Source: Mikania micrantha (lineage: Eukaryota > Streptophyta > Magnoliopsida > Asterales > Asteraceae). From it: a DNA stretch of 64,000 nt. Below, one piece after another: positions 20,166-32,029 of the stretch. Location: contig CM018680.1 in the NCBI GenBank assembly GCA_009363875.1, forward strand, positions 69,889,139 to 69,953,138, in the 5' to 3' direction. The notes beneath the pieces were generated by a model that made no database searches, was not told the DNA's origin, and worked only from the letters and a program-made list of their open reading frames with translations. The translations under genes and the position numbers were made by a program. Within the stretch, counting starts at the first letter, position 1; the number at the start of each line of letters is the position of its first letter.

Positions 20166-20575
20166 GCGATTACAGGTTCGTCGGGGGAAGTACTGACCGA
20201 ACCCAGGGCTGGAACAGCCTGTGCAGCCGAACCTTTGAAGCGAAGATGCATTGGCCGAACCCTCTAGGAACGAACCTGCATGACTCCACTCACGAACCAT
20301 TCACTTCGCCGAACCTTTGCTTCCCCACCGAACCTTGTATCACGATCGGAGAACCTGTGGTGATGAGTATGACCAGCTAAACCCATGACTGCATGGGGCG
20401 AACCCAACCTCCACGAACCCACATGGCCGAACCCTTGACATCTTGAACGAACCTGCCATGCAAAACCCTAGACGAACCCTCACCCGAACCATATGCGTCG
20501 AACCTTCCTTGATCAGCACCGAACCGACATGTGAGTCACGAACCCTACGACCAGGATGATAGGTTCGCTGCTCAT
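20166..20575 (+). repeat. CGAACC motif array in O 3' LTR
   Basis: I count about 16 CGAACC and 2 GGTTCG in 410 bp, where chance would give about 0.2. The intervening sequence is not a regular tandem repeat. S1 (31660-31990) and T (23277-23455) have the same motif in the same relative place. Confidence 0.75.
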
Positions 20576-20698
20576 GGCGATTGGATTTTAGTCAATAGAC
20601 CATGACATCACAAACTTCTTTATTCGACTGATGAACCAATGCCCAGCCGACTTGATTTGTTCGGCCGAGACGCATGCATGTAGCCCGACATTAAATAT

Positions 20699-20965
20699 AA
20701 GGCCCAAGAGTTTCCTTTTTGTAGGCCCAGGACTTATCCTTTTGGCCCAAAGCAATTGGGCCATTCCACACAGTTTACTCGGCCCATGGAAATAACCGGC
20801 TATGGTGATTTGATCCATATAGTCTTTTGGTTCAAATAATTGGCCACACACATATTACCGACACATGTGCGCCTAAGCGACCCAAGATCCCAATCCTAGG
20901 CCCAAACGGCATCACAAGACTCGTTACGACATTCCGGCCCAAGGCCCACCATTCGGCCCAATTTA
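20699..20965 (+). promoter_or_regulatory. GGCCCA motif array in O 3' LTR
   Basis: About eight GGCCCA motifs occur in 270 bp, in the same sense as the element, directly after the CGAACC array. S1 has about 12 at 32030-32450. They may be TCP (site II) binding sites. Confidence 0.5.
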
Positions 20966-21480
20966 TTCTTGGCTCACACAAATTTAATTGGGACAAACAC
21001 TTGGGTTAATTGATCTTAGTACAAATGGCATGGGGTAATTGATCAAGGTTACTACAACGATGGTGAATGCTAGTTGAATGGAATTCATAAACTCAGAACA
21101 TTAAGTTACCGGAATAATTGCAAGTTAGTAGCTAAGTACGTAACAAATTATTTTGGGCCTAACAAGAACAAAATACAGAATATTAAACTATAAATCTAAG
21201 GTAACACTTAGGTTGGTTTGCAAAATTCTAAAATTTCAAAGAACGAACCGGTAATGATAAGGTGTCGAATCTTCAAGAATAACTCAGGGCCGAATGGTGA
21301 CCAAGACTCACGAGTGATTACCAAGTTAAGACTAACACTTACATGCGCACAAATCTATACGACTTATACTTATAATTTAAATACAACGTGAAATCAATAT
21401 AGGATCGTGAAAACACAACAAGTGCAATCAAGAGCGCGTGCATTCATCTTTTAAGCTAAGTCAACCACTTCACACTTAAG

Positions 21481-22905
21481 GTGAGTTCATATGTCCCTTT
21501 TCTTTAATCTTAACTGATTTTAAACTCATGGGGCTGTGAAACATGCTTACTTTTATTTATTTAAAAGTTTTTCTTAACATATTGCTTATACTTTGATTTA
21601 GATAATATTAAACTGTTTATTATCGCTTATCATTATATGCATGCTTGTATGATCATAACATGACAGGGATAATCAGAGGAATGTGATAACATATCTTCTT
21701 AATTCATCAATACATTAGAATAACATAGTTGTAAGATTGATCTTACAACACTTAGTTATTCTTACATGAACAAACATTGAGAATATTTCCACATAAACAA
21801 ACATTGAGAACAATTACAGAGAAACATGATGACACTACAGAACACATGAATGATCAGAAGATAATACATCTTCTTAACACCATTCAACATTATAATAAAC
21901 TCAGTGTAATAAGTCAAGTACTTATAACGCATAGTTTACAACTTAAAACATATTATGCGATAGTATGATGCATTTATCATCCATCACCTATGTCACTTAA
22001 GGGTACTAAGACTAGTTCTTACTACGGCTTAAGGATTATATGGTGATCATATGGATTACAAGGAATGATATCATGATAACGTAACTTCATGATGACAATA
22101 TCATTCACACAATGATTAACATAACGTAATAAGACAAGTTCTTATTTAACCTTGTTAATCACATGCATACATCCCACATTGAGAACATGTAACAACATCG
22201 ACGTACATCATCCATCGTTACTTGTGAACTAGTAGACTGAGGAAATTTATTTTCTCTCATGTCATATTATTAGTAACAGTTTCTATGAAGGCAATGGGAA
22301 CACAAAGTGGTAGAGGTAAATCGGATGCATTGAAATCTGATTACGTGAGGATTGCAATGGATTCCTTTTAGGCTCTATGTACTACAAGTTGAGAACAGAT
22401 GACAAATGGTTAACTAACACTTTTAATATTTAAAAGTGAATCAACAGTTAACACCACAATAATAGAATAATACAAGGAACATATTTAGTAAATCTAATAT
22501 CCTTAATACATATAATGGTTATGAATGCTTCGGTTTGATAACTACAACTCTATCATTACATTATTCTATACATGATACCACTGATGGTCAACAATGAGAT
22601 GAACATGAGGAATGGGAATGGAAATCAATAGTTGTATTGCAAGTTCTAGTGGTGATGCGGTGGGATGTTAGCTAGGGCTTGGTTCCCTTACATATGCCCT
22701 ATATATAAGCATCACTACTAGGCTGATATATTACTTGTGAATATAACTATTGAGAAGCCATTGGGAGAATAGGTGGAACAAACAACATACAAGTAATAGA
22801 ACATACATTGTGATTGTGCATGTAAATGAATCAAGGTTTTCAATTAACATACTTATGAACTCACCAACCTAGTGTTGACTTTGTTTAAATGCATGTTTTT
22901 CTCAG
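21481..22905 (+). other. Intron-like segment in O 3' LTR
   Basis: Donor ACTTAAG|GTGAGTTCAT, then TGTCCCTTTTCTTT and GGGGCTGTGAAACATG; acceptor CTCACCAACC...GTTGACTT...TTTTTCTCAG. The span is 1425 nt. The boundaries match those of the other LTRs, but splicing is inferred. Confidence 0.45.
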
Positions 22906-23269
22906 ATGACGAACATGTTTAGTCGCCCATATTCAAGAACATAGCTAGTGGACTCTAGAGGACCTAGCTACATTTTGTGTGATCATACTTTTGGATGACA
23001 AAAACAATGAATCATCTTTTGTATATCTTGTACAGATACAAGATATAAACTCATTGATTCTTTTGGATAGATTTACCAGGTTAAATTATGAACGATACAT
23101 TGTAATTTAATCTTGTAATTCTATATTATTACTGTGTTAGCATTTCTCATTTATATATCATGTGCTATGTAAACAATCTTATCAGTTGATTATCACTCAC
23201 GATATCACGCCCCGGGAACCTTCCGCCCGGCAGGAAAGTTGATCCAGCCCGCCGGCTCGGGGTGTGACA

Positions 23270-25078
23270 ATGTGCCACGAACCCTACTTGGCCGAACCTT
23301 CATTTTTTTCCGAACCTTTTGGTCGCAAACCTGGACCATTACTGAACTGGCCGAACCTTGATGCAGCTAGCCGAACTTAGACTGTACAAACCATCCCCAT
23401 GCAGCGAACCTTATGGCTGATTTCCTTTTGGCCGAACCTAGAGAGAAACAGGAAGAGGTTCGCTGGATCAAGGGTGGATAAGTTTGAATTTTCGAACTAA
23501 GGACTAAGAGTGAACCAAAGATCATGATAGTGGAGTAAACGCATGTATGCATGAAGAGTTAGGAGTTGCCATTTTTTCTTAATAAACTTAAGTTTATATT
23601 TTGAGATTTTAAATGTTGAACATTTTATAAGGCTTATCTAAGTATGATTCCTTAAGCTTAAATTGAAATTTTATTAATTTAAATCTATGATGACAACCTA
23701 AGTAAACATGCATGCAAATGTGGGTATAGATATGTGTATGACAAGGGTCAACACTTTTGAATATATATATATATATATACATATATATCTATGGGGAATA
23801 TACATAAGTGTTCACAACTAATTATCATCATTGAATAATTAAAATTAACAATTCTAGATTCATTCTTTCGTGATGAAATTAGAAGTCTTGAGGTTTAACA
23901 TTACAACTTAGGCAATAAACCTAGGTAACTCGCGCATCTAATAACTAAAGGGCAAACAAGTACGAAAAACTAAATTATGATCACATTTAGATACTTATGA
24001 ATATAAACCACACGATAAATACAGGTTGATTGAGTTGCTTTTGAATTCTCTTGCGTGAGCGCTTATCTTACAAGAACACTGATCCTAAGGAATTCAGGTG
24101 TGTTCTCATAACCTCTTTTTTAAACTATTTTGTTTTCAAACTCGGAGGTGAAACATGTATACCAATATGTAAATTATTATTTTGATAACACATGGGTGAC
24201 ACCTGGTTTATCATTATGATATTCATATTATTGAATGATCATTGATTATTGATGGATTGCTATGGATTATTATAACTTCGTGAGTCATTATTGGTTGAGT
24301 TGACTTAGGTCCTCCGTAATGATTGAGTTACTGTTGTTGAGTTGACTTAGGTCCTCCTCAGTGACTCCACTGTTGGTTGGGTTGACTGCGGTCCTCCACG
24401 GTGCATGTATTGACACTTATAGGAATATCATTGGTTGAGTTGACTGCGGTCCTCCGCGATGATTCCGCCGTTGATTGAGTTGACTGAGGTCCTCCGCGGT
24501 AACTTATATTGATACGATTATGGTGATGGTTGATTTTTGAATTGATGTGATTGGTTGAACATATGTGGATAATTGTTTGTGATTATTTGAATTATATGAT
24601 TATCGTGTATGTGATTATTTGAACTGTTTAGCTATTGTGTTTGTTGGGTTTTGGCAGAGTTGGACTATCTCACAGGTGCACATGTGTAATTTTTCATTAG
24701 AATTATAAATTTTATATAAATACTTGTAAACATTTTTGAAACATAAAAACTTATGATTACTCACCAACTACTTCGTAGTTGACATTTGATTTTCTACATG
24801 TTTTAGGAAATGAAGAGAAGTAAGTAGAGAAGGGTAGCTCCACATCTTTTGGTCATCATCACTTAGGGTCTTGGACTTAGCTAAAATAACTAAAATTCTA
24901 AAGACTAAATCTTTTGTGTAATTCTTGTAACTATTTCATGATGAACATGATTTTTGATGTAATTAATTTGGTTGATTAATTGATATGTGATGATTTAATT
25001 AGATGTCGACGAGCTTATGAACAATCTGCACATCCCTCATGGCATTCCGATGTTTCCGCCATCGGTCGGGGTGTTACA
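23270..25078 (+). repeat. LTR fragment T (host of element O)
   Basis: It starts within a CGAACC-rich stretch at the O insertion point and ends GGTCGGGGTGTTACA at 25078. It has the shared donor TTCAG|GTGTGT (24098) and acceptor ATGTTTTAG (24806), spacing 709 nt, which makes it an LTR of the same broad group. An (AT)n run lies at 23761-23790. Its left part is outside the window beyond O. No PBS follows, so it is a 3' or solo LTR. No gene is seen. Confidence 0.7.
24290..24500 (+). repeat. Degenerate minisatellite in LTR T
   Basis: Five copies of a GAGTTGACTNNGGTCCTCC core occur at uneven spacing of about 35 to 75 bp. A comparable GTTGACC..GTCAACCCC repeat lies at the similar position in S1. Confidence 0.7.
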
Positions 25079-26499
25079 AATGCCAAGACCTCATCGTCTT
25101 CTCCATGGTCTTCATAAGAGTCACTGAAGTCACTAGAAGTGATATGTAGTCCCTTGCGCATATCTGTACTATTATTAAAAAATGCATGCAATACAACTAT
25201 CAATAGGCACATCATAAAAACAAATGGCATGCACATTAAGGTCAGTTGATCTACATTTCATCTTAAACCCAACAAATGGCGTGGCTCAAAGGCGCTCTTT
25301 TGAGACTAAATAATTGAAAGATGACATGTTTAGTTGTCCATGATGCAGACATTTGCGTTGCTAAATGTTAAATTAGAGAAAATTGCGGAGTATGATGGTG
25401 ACCTCCTAATGGTATTGGATACTGATTGCTATTTAAATACAAAATAACCTATCCATTCTAAAAAATACACTATAGCAAAAGAATTTTAAGGTACTATTGT
25501 TACAACTCTTTAGTAGGTTGTTATCTATTGTTACTAATCATAGAATTCTACACTATTTTTTGTATGGGATGGTTTAGGCTGTACAAATTTTGTAAAAAAT
25601 GATTAAATATTGGTCAGAATACTTTAGCTGAGACTTGTAAGCATCTTCTACCTACATTCACAATATAACTAAGTTCTTTGTATCACTCTGCAAATTATAA
25701 ACAATCAAAGCAGAAAATGAAGTGTGAAACACCCTCCAATTACTACCTGAAATCAACAGCAAAATGAAATCTCTATCTTCTCCAAATTCTTAGCCTCCTA
25801 GAATACCCAAGCAAATAAATTCGAATTGTCATTGTATGCTACTTGCACATGATTTTAACCAAGAATATCTGAACAATGCAGTTTACGGATTATGAAAAAA
25901 AACATATTCTTTGCTCTAAATAATCTGACATTTATAATCACTAACCACTAGAACCCTAATTATGATCTCAATTAGCAAATAATCAACTAAAATTTAATTT
26001 ATCAAAAGCACCCATTTACAGAAGAAATCTATGGAACATACTAATTTCTCAAAATTAGAAATCCATACCTGATGTTGAAGGTAGAAGGCAGTTAGTTGCT
26101 TGAGTCGGATAGAGATCTGAACATACGTAAATTCGATTTTGCAATTCAATTCCATGCAGAAGAAGTTCATTTACCTTTCAATGTGATTCTTCAATTTGGG
26201 AAGAACAAAATGTAGGGCTTGAGAAGACCTGTGCAAAATTAAAAACCGTATTTAAGAATCAGATGAAAACAACAATGGTGAATGAAGCATTGAATCTGTC
26301 ATAAGCCTTCTATTAGAACTTTCATTGGCAACCTGTGTTCACTATCGATGAAAACAACCTGTGTTCACTTTCTTTTGGTGGAGGAGAAAAAGAAATTTTA
26401 GGGCTTGTAGAGAAGGGAATGAAGGATGAACGTGATTGAAAATAAACTTAAATAGATCAGTGGGTTTAGGCTGAATGAGATACGCGGGAAAGGAAAAAA
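25079..26499. other. Unassigned AT-rich noncoding DNA
   Basis: No convincing ORF or known repeat end is seen. On the minus strand there are exon-like stretches bounded by TTTTTGCACAG and AAAG|GTAAATG (26159-26230 region), so a captured gene fragment inside a CACTA element is possible. Confidence in that is low. Confidence 0.3.
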
Positions 26500-26979
26500 T
26501 AGATGTGCCATTATAAGTTTTTAAGTTTTTTAGTTTTATTTCTTCAAAAATTGACTTAAAAATTAATAAATTAATTTTATGACAAAATTCAAAAAATCAA
26601 TTTTTTTATGCATTTTCAACACAGCAATTTAAGTTAGAAAAAAAATTCACGAAACCAATTCATCTAGTGAATTTTATGATTCACAATGAATATCAAGTCA
26701 ATACAATTATGTTAAAAATATCTAATATTTTGATGGGAAAAAAATCAAATTGATTAGTGGCATAAAAGTAAAAGCCATGAAAACTATATGTCTAGTTAGT
26801 GTGTCATACTTAAAATGCCACTAAAACCTTAATATTGTAGCTTAATTGACAAATATAGTTAAAATATGGGTCCATCAAACATGGCACATGTAAAGTGCCC
26901 TTAAAACTGTATATTAGTGGCAAAAAAGCTAAATACCACTAAAAGTTTGTGCCACTAAATGACATTTTTTTTTGTAATG
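26500..26979. mobile_element. Terminal region of a CACTA-like DNA transposon
   Basis: Repeated TAGTGGCA / TGCCACTA motifs (about seven from 26750 to 26960) resemble CACTA subterminal transposase sites. The segment ends T9-GTAATG at 26979, a one-base variant of the expected TTTTGTAGTG terminus. A 3-bp TSD would be TGG (26980-26982). The other end is not in the window or is not recognisable. The copia reading frame resumes directly after it. Confidence 0.5.
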
Positions 26980-26982
26980 TGG

Positions 26983-27246
26983 TGACAAAGGCGGGTTTGT
27001 TACTGGAGAAGGAATTCTTTCAAATGGTCAAGTTTCATTTGACAAGATCAGATATGTGAAGCAGCCAGAGAACAATCTACTTTCAGTCTCACAAATTTGT
27101 GACAAGATGTACAAGGTTCTGTTTGATGATTCTAGGTGCTACATTCTTAAGCAAGGTATTACCATTCCAGATGACTGGATTTTGATGTCTGCTCCAAGAA
27201 AGCAAGATTTGTATGTTCTCAACATGGCCACAGCTTCAACTACATC
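26983..27246 (+). pseudogene. pol: SIRE pol fragment: end of the pre-integrase region
   Basis: The reading frame GDKGGFVTGEG..LSNGQVSF..NNLLSVSQICDK is the conserved stretch before the copia integrase. It starts at the CACTA end and is cut by E3 at 27246 (TSD ACATC). Its continuation, with the HHCC zinc site, is at 43480. Confidence 0.88.
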
Positions 27247-28735
27247 TGTGACAATCCGGTATTCTTGGTTAAACCCATTAACCGGAAATTAACGGAAAGT
27301 GTACAAAATCGAGCAAAATCAAAGTTAAAGGGTTAGGATTAAACAAAAATCTGTTGCAAGACAACTAACTATAAGGATCAATTTTGTAATTTTGCCAAAC
27401 CTATGAATTTTGACTTTTAAGAGTCAAAATTCGGGTTTCCTTCAATTGAAACAGAAATTTCATGATTTTATAAGTGTGTAACCGAATTAAACTTTAATAC
27501 TCCTCACAATAATGATCATAAACAACTTGGTGCGTTACTAGAACAAGCAATCATTGAAATTAATAAAAAACGGGCACAAACAATTGAAACCGTAGCGTTT
27601 AGTCATCAAACCCACGCAATTCTATCACATTTCTCACAATTAAACCCACAGAGACTTCAGTCGGCATTCTTAGGAGGTTTTACATTGATCAATTCGAGTT
27701 CAGAAGTCGTGGATTGAAGAATTGGATTTAGAGTCGGCCGAAACTTAACCTAGAAGTTGAGATACTTCAATATGACATCAAATCACGTAAGTTTTCATTC
27801 CTAAATCACCTAAACTAGTCGACTAAGCGAACCCCTAGGTTTAATTCATGATCAAACATCGAATTTCATGTGTACGAATTCTAGGGTTCATCATGATAAC
27901 GGTTTTGGGGGTTTCGATCGAGATGGATTTTAAAATGAAATTAAACATCACCATTAGTTTCAGAAACCTCCGATTAAGCTAAAACAAGTGCCAATTTCAT
28001 GAAGCATTAGCGAATTTATAGTGTTCGAATTCTAGGGCTCGTTCTTGGAACCGAATTGGGGATTTCGAACTAGCTGAGTTCGAAAAACAAATTAAATAGC
28101 ATTGGTAGCTTAAGAAGGTCCCGATTAATGTTAATGTTATGCTAATTTCATCATAGAACAACGAATTTAATGATTTTTGATTCTAGGGTTTCTTTTAGAA
28201 AACGATTTGGGGGTCTTGATGAGAATGGACTTTAAAATCAAATTAAGCGACATAGAAAGGTTCGAAATTCATTCTAGATTGAAAACATGTGTCAATTTTA
28301 TGAAATAATCACGAATTATAAGATTTCAATTCTAGGGTTCTTGTTGTAAAAACGATTTGGGGATTTCGGCCTAAATAGATTTTATATTCAAATTAAATTA
28401 TACAGATGGGTTCGGTTTAATCTAGGGATGAAAAAACCCTTTGATTTCGGGTACTAAGATATTCGAATTCGACTCAATTGAATTTAGGATTTAGTTACTC
28501 GAATTTGGTTTTGTTCGGGACTAATTTGTGGTAATTTATCGAACCTTTGGATAAATTAAAAGCATAGTTATGTTCGGTTGGGTCTCCAGAAACATAGCCC
28601 CATGATTATGGGTTTGATTGAGTTCGAATTTTGGGTCTTGGATGGTATTAGGTTCGAAATAGGATAAACAAGAGGGAACCGAGCTGGGTATGGTTAAAAG
28701 GATTAAAGGGGAGATTCTGTTGCAAAATTTTCAAT

Positions 28736-28808
28736 AGGGAAGGCTGGTTGGATGAGTGTGCATCGAGTTGGGGGTCATGGGTTCGAACCCAGGCTCCACT
28801 GTTTTTTT
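28736..28808 (+). other. tRNA-like A-box/B-box segment in E3 5' LTR
   Basis: AGGGAAGGCTGG at 28736 and GGTTCGAACC at 28780 are 44 nt apart. The T-arm-like palindrome TGGGTTCGAACCCA follows, and T7 lies at 28802-28808. No acceptor stem can be drawn. The 3' LTR twin is at 42222-42290, with a shorter T5 run. Confidence 0.45.
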
Positions 28809-29198
28809 ATTGAAATTTAAACCATTTTAGTGTTTTTATCATATTTCGCTCGTTCTAACTCCGTTTCGACCCATTCGAATTGCGTTAGGACCAGAATTAA
28901 GTTCCGAACATATTAGAATGACAAAAATTACATTTTGACCCGAAAACATAATCGCGTATAATTACGCGTGTTTAAAAGGAATCGTATATACTTATACGGT
29001 TTAAACAACCGAATACGAAGTCACGCATACTTTTGTATGTACATTTCAAACGTTCTAACATACATGTGTTGACACGTATGTAATTTCAAACACGAAACGA
29101 TATTCCGAATAACACAACGTAATTGTTTAAACACAGATTCATCGTAGAGGATTATCTACGCGACTGTACGTGTGATTGATCATTCTGCTACATTCAAA

Positions 29199-29690
29199 GG
29201 TGCGTACACGGCCCCTTTTTTATTTTAACTGTTATGGGGGAGAAAACATGTGCAACAAACATTTTTAGATACATATCACTTGCATGAGTTAGCTGTTTAC
29301 ATTGAGTGCAAACATAGCATTACAAGTCCTTACATTTCGAACTGTTTAGTTTGCCGTAGTGCAAAGCGTGGTAGTTGGAAATAGATCTATTAGGTTTGAC
29401 AAACCTCACTTGGTAGATGGGATCTACGCAAGTGTTTGACTAGCCAATTCATATTACTATTGTTTGTGCTAGACAATAGTGGCAAGACAAAACATGCGTT
29501 AGCATGCAACAGTCAGCTTCGGTGTCGACCACTTATGTAAATAGTATAAATGACTAGTTATCATGACTATGCATGTGTGATTATGTTATCTGCAACATTT
29601 TGTTCAAACAGTTGTTTCAAACATTTGTGAATACTTAAACCTGTGTAATGCACCAACCTTTGTGTTGACTTGATTTACATGTTTTCTCAG
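29199..29690 (+). other. Intron-like segment in E3 5' LTR
   Basis: Donor TTCAAAG|GTGCGTAC and acceptor CACCAACC...TTGACTT...ACATGTTTTCTCAG|GACGC, span 492 nt. E1 (500 nt) and S2 (495 nt) have the same boundaries. Confidence 0.5.
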
Positions 29691-29991
29691 GACGCTAAGG
29701 TACACACGCAAGCAAGCATGGACTAGGAGATCGAGTCGCATGCATATTTTATATTTCAGTTATTTGGATTTGCACATTTGAAACTTTGTATTGTAATTTA
29801 CAGTTTTCAACTGTTACGATTGTTTTGTTTTAAAAACGCTTCCGCAACGCAGAACTTTGATATTACAGTTTTAGACCAAAGTATGTTTTGAAAATCATAT
29901 AGAGGTTTTCGTTATGTCTAATGATCTGAGATCCTGGTTTGTCACGTCCCAAACGGTATGATTCCGTTAGTTGAAAATTGGGGGTGTGACA

Positions 29992-30012
29992 AATTGGTAT
30001 AAGAGACATTGG
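29992..30012 (+). promoter_or_regulatory. E3 primer binding site, degenerate
   Basis: AAATTGGTATAAGAGACATTGG follows the LTR directly. It differs from the tRNA-iMet PBS TGGTATCAGAG by C to A. Confidence 0.8.
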
Positions 30013-30125
30013 TTATAGCGAACTAGGTTTGCATTAGTAGACTTAGACTATAACTGTTAGACATTAGACAATTGTTTACACAACTGCTTTTTCCTAGTAT
30101 TTACATATGGTCTTATGTAACATAT

Positions 30126-30426
30126 ATGGCAGCACCGTCACCACCGCACGTGATCGTACTAGATGACGAGGAGCCGATAGCTCCAGCATTTCAGGATCAT
30201 GAGGATGATCCGGAGAAGGATCCCGTAGAGGACCCGGAGGAGGATCCGGAGGAGGACGACCAAGAGGAGGATCCTGAGGATGACCCACAGGAGGAGCCAC
30301 AGAGGAATCCAGAGAAAGCACCTGTGGAGGATTCCACCGAGGAGTCTTCGTATCGCATGCCACCTAGGTTTCGTGCCTGCAATAGGCCACGATTCGAGTC
30401 AGATGATATCGCCCGATTGACATGGG
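30126..30426 (+). pseudogene. E3 pre-gag ORF, N-terminal part (split by S1)
   Basis: It begins MAAPSPPHVIVLDDEEP, shortly after the PBS. It is strongly acidic, with repeated EDPEEDP-type units over residues 30-75, then an Arg-rich MPPRFRACNRPRF stretch. It is interrupted after about 100 codons by S1 and continues in frame at 35154. I do not recognise the family. Position and general make-up (low-complexity start, coiled-coil end) match the E4 ORF at 57022. Confidence 0.65.
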
Positions 30427-31241
30427 TGTAACATCTGTGCCGGAATCGTTACCGGAACAGTAAACTGTACAGTAATTAGTACAGTAACTCAGTTGCAAAC
30501 TAGGAGAAATACTTAGAAGCTATTAACATTCGATGCTAAACGTAAACTATTACACGATGTTTCTGAAATCCTGATTTAATCCTTATGGTTAAACAGTCAG
30601 AAGCACATCAGACAATCATGAACAGATGCAAACATGTTTAATTTTGTGTTATTAGGTTTAAACGTATGTGATGATAAACAGAACAAAACAATAACAGTTG
30701 TTGTTATGGAATGCTAAACTGGCGAAACTATTCGTAAAGGTGACGATCTGTACGAATAGATCTGATAGTTTGACGATCTGAAACGATTATTGAAAAGTAG
30801 AAAACAAAATCAGAAAGTGAAACGTACGATCGTGTTCGTACAGTTAGCGCTCTGTACGAAGACGCGCGTAAGTGACGTTTTCTGACGAAACGATAACGAA
30901 AACAAAGACGATTCGAACGATAATAAAGTTAAGGAAATATAATATTTCCTGTTTTACAATTTTGAAACTCATCATGAACAATTAAAACGAAACTGTTGTA
31001 AGTAAAACGCGTAAAGCTTAAAAATACGCGAATAAATAACGAAACGCGTAAAAAAATTATAAATTTCGACAAATCATTCAAGATTAATAATATTTAAAAT
31101 ATTTTTTTTTATAAATAATCACCCACCAAATATTTAAAATAACATCCTTTTTATTTAATTATGTAATTTTGCACGCTGCGATCCGGAAACGCAACGGAGA
31201 CGAAAACCGAGCACCCGAAACGAACCCGAATACCCGCGGGG

Positions 31242-31249
31242 TATATAAA
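31242..31249 (+). promoter_or_regulatory. TATA box of S1
   Basis: TATATAAA lies in a GC-containing context. A pyrimidine-rich CACCACCATCTCTCTC stretch follows about 40 bp later, typical of a plant transcript start. A likely transcription start for this LTR is near 31275. Confidence 0.5.
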
Positions 31250-31639
31250 GTTTGAAATAATTGATTTCTTTCATTTTCCACCACCATCTCTCTCTTAAAC
31301 CTCAAAATCCCGGATCCCACACTCCACCACCATTTCTGGACCTTCAAACCACCATAACTCACTCGTTTGGAGACGGATTTGGGCGTTCTTGGTGTCCACG
31401 CGAAGCTCTCGACTCCCTCTACACGAAAGTACAACCGATCTGGAGTTTTACCCGGCCAAATCTCAGGTATGAAGCTTAGAACTTGCTGAAAAATAGGGTT
31501 TTCGTCACTTGTTGTGTGTGTGTTCGACACCACCTTTAAAACCGGCCGTAGACCTTAACCTTCGAACCCCACTCCTTCTTGAAACCTAATCCGAGGGTGA
31601 TGACAACATGGGAAGGGTCAGGTCGTGGGATTTAGCTGC

Positions 31640-31990
31640 ATGGTGAGGCACTCATACAGGTTCGTGCGGCTAAGGGACGAGCGAACCTTATGGTTTGAGA
31701 GGAAGCTGGCCGAACCCTTACATGGGTAGCGAACCTGCATGACCATCAGTACCTCTGCGAACCTATGACCAACCCGCTGAAGGAGCCGAACCTTCTCTTC
31801 TCCGGCGAGCCTTCTGCTCCGGCGAACCTTCTGGTCTACGAACCCATGCACTACAACCGGCTGAACCCTTGATCTGGAAACCACCGAACCCATAAGTGTT
31901 GCATGCCACGAACCCTTGCCCAACGACCAGTAGCCGAACCATTTGTTTGGGATGACCGAACCTGTGAGCTGTGAGACCTACGAACCCTGT
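31640..31990 (+). repeat. CGAACC motif array in S1
   Basis: About 12 CGAACC and one GGTTCG occur in 350 bp, without regular spacing. It corresponds to 20166-20575 of O. Confidence 0.75.
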
Positions 31991-32029
31991 GCCACCTTCG
32001 CCCGATCACCAACCAGCCAACGCGTTTGT

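Larger units (their letters stand above)
1..23269 (+). mobile_element. Element O: large defective Tekay-type Ty3/gypsy retrotransposon, left end outside the window
   Basis: The 5' LTR (1-1311 plus 12614-13203) and the 3' LTR (about 19868-23269) are the same sequence. Between them lie a Met-initiator PBS, a gag-like zinc-knuckle ORF, and RT-RNase H-integrase. The element is interrupted by E1 (1312-12613) and solo LTR S2 (16737-19347). It lacks the capsid domain, the protease, the end of integrase with the chromodomain, the PPT and roughly the first kilobase of the 3' LTR. It could only have moved with help, if the deletions predate insertion. It ends in the motif GTGTGACA at 23269, inside another LTR (T). 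Its left TSD lies outside the window; the right one should be ATGTG at 23270-23274. Confidence 0.85.
19868..23269 (+). repeat. Element O 3' LTR, 5'-truncated
   Basis: It aligns with S1 from about 31350 to its end and with the O 5' LTR from 21544. Roughly the first kilobase expected from S1 (including a TATA region) is missing. Internal landmarks are a CGAACC array (20166-20575), a GGCCCA array (20699-20965), a donor AAG|GTGAGTTCAT at 21481, TATATATAAG near 22695, and an acceptor CTCAG at 22905. It ends GTGTGACA. No gene is seen; the short open frames are not conserved between the LTR copies. Confidence 0.85.
27247..29991 (+). repeat. E3 5' LTR
   Basis: Starts TGTGACAATCCGG and ends GGGGGTGTGACA, 2745 bp. 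It contains four degenerate units of about 150 bp marked by CTAGGGTT/CTAGGGCT at 27880, 28032, 28184 and 28332, then the tRNA-like segment and the intron-like segment (29199-29690). No gene is seen. Confidence 0.95.

Noticed and set aside
24290..24500. CRISPR-like array
   Set aside because: Irregular spacing, degenerate units, plant LTR context and no cas genes; a minisatellite.
30094..30382. Minus-strand Ser- or Pro-rich frames
   Set aside because: They are shadows of the acidic repeat of the E3 pre-gag ORF.
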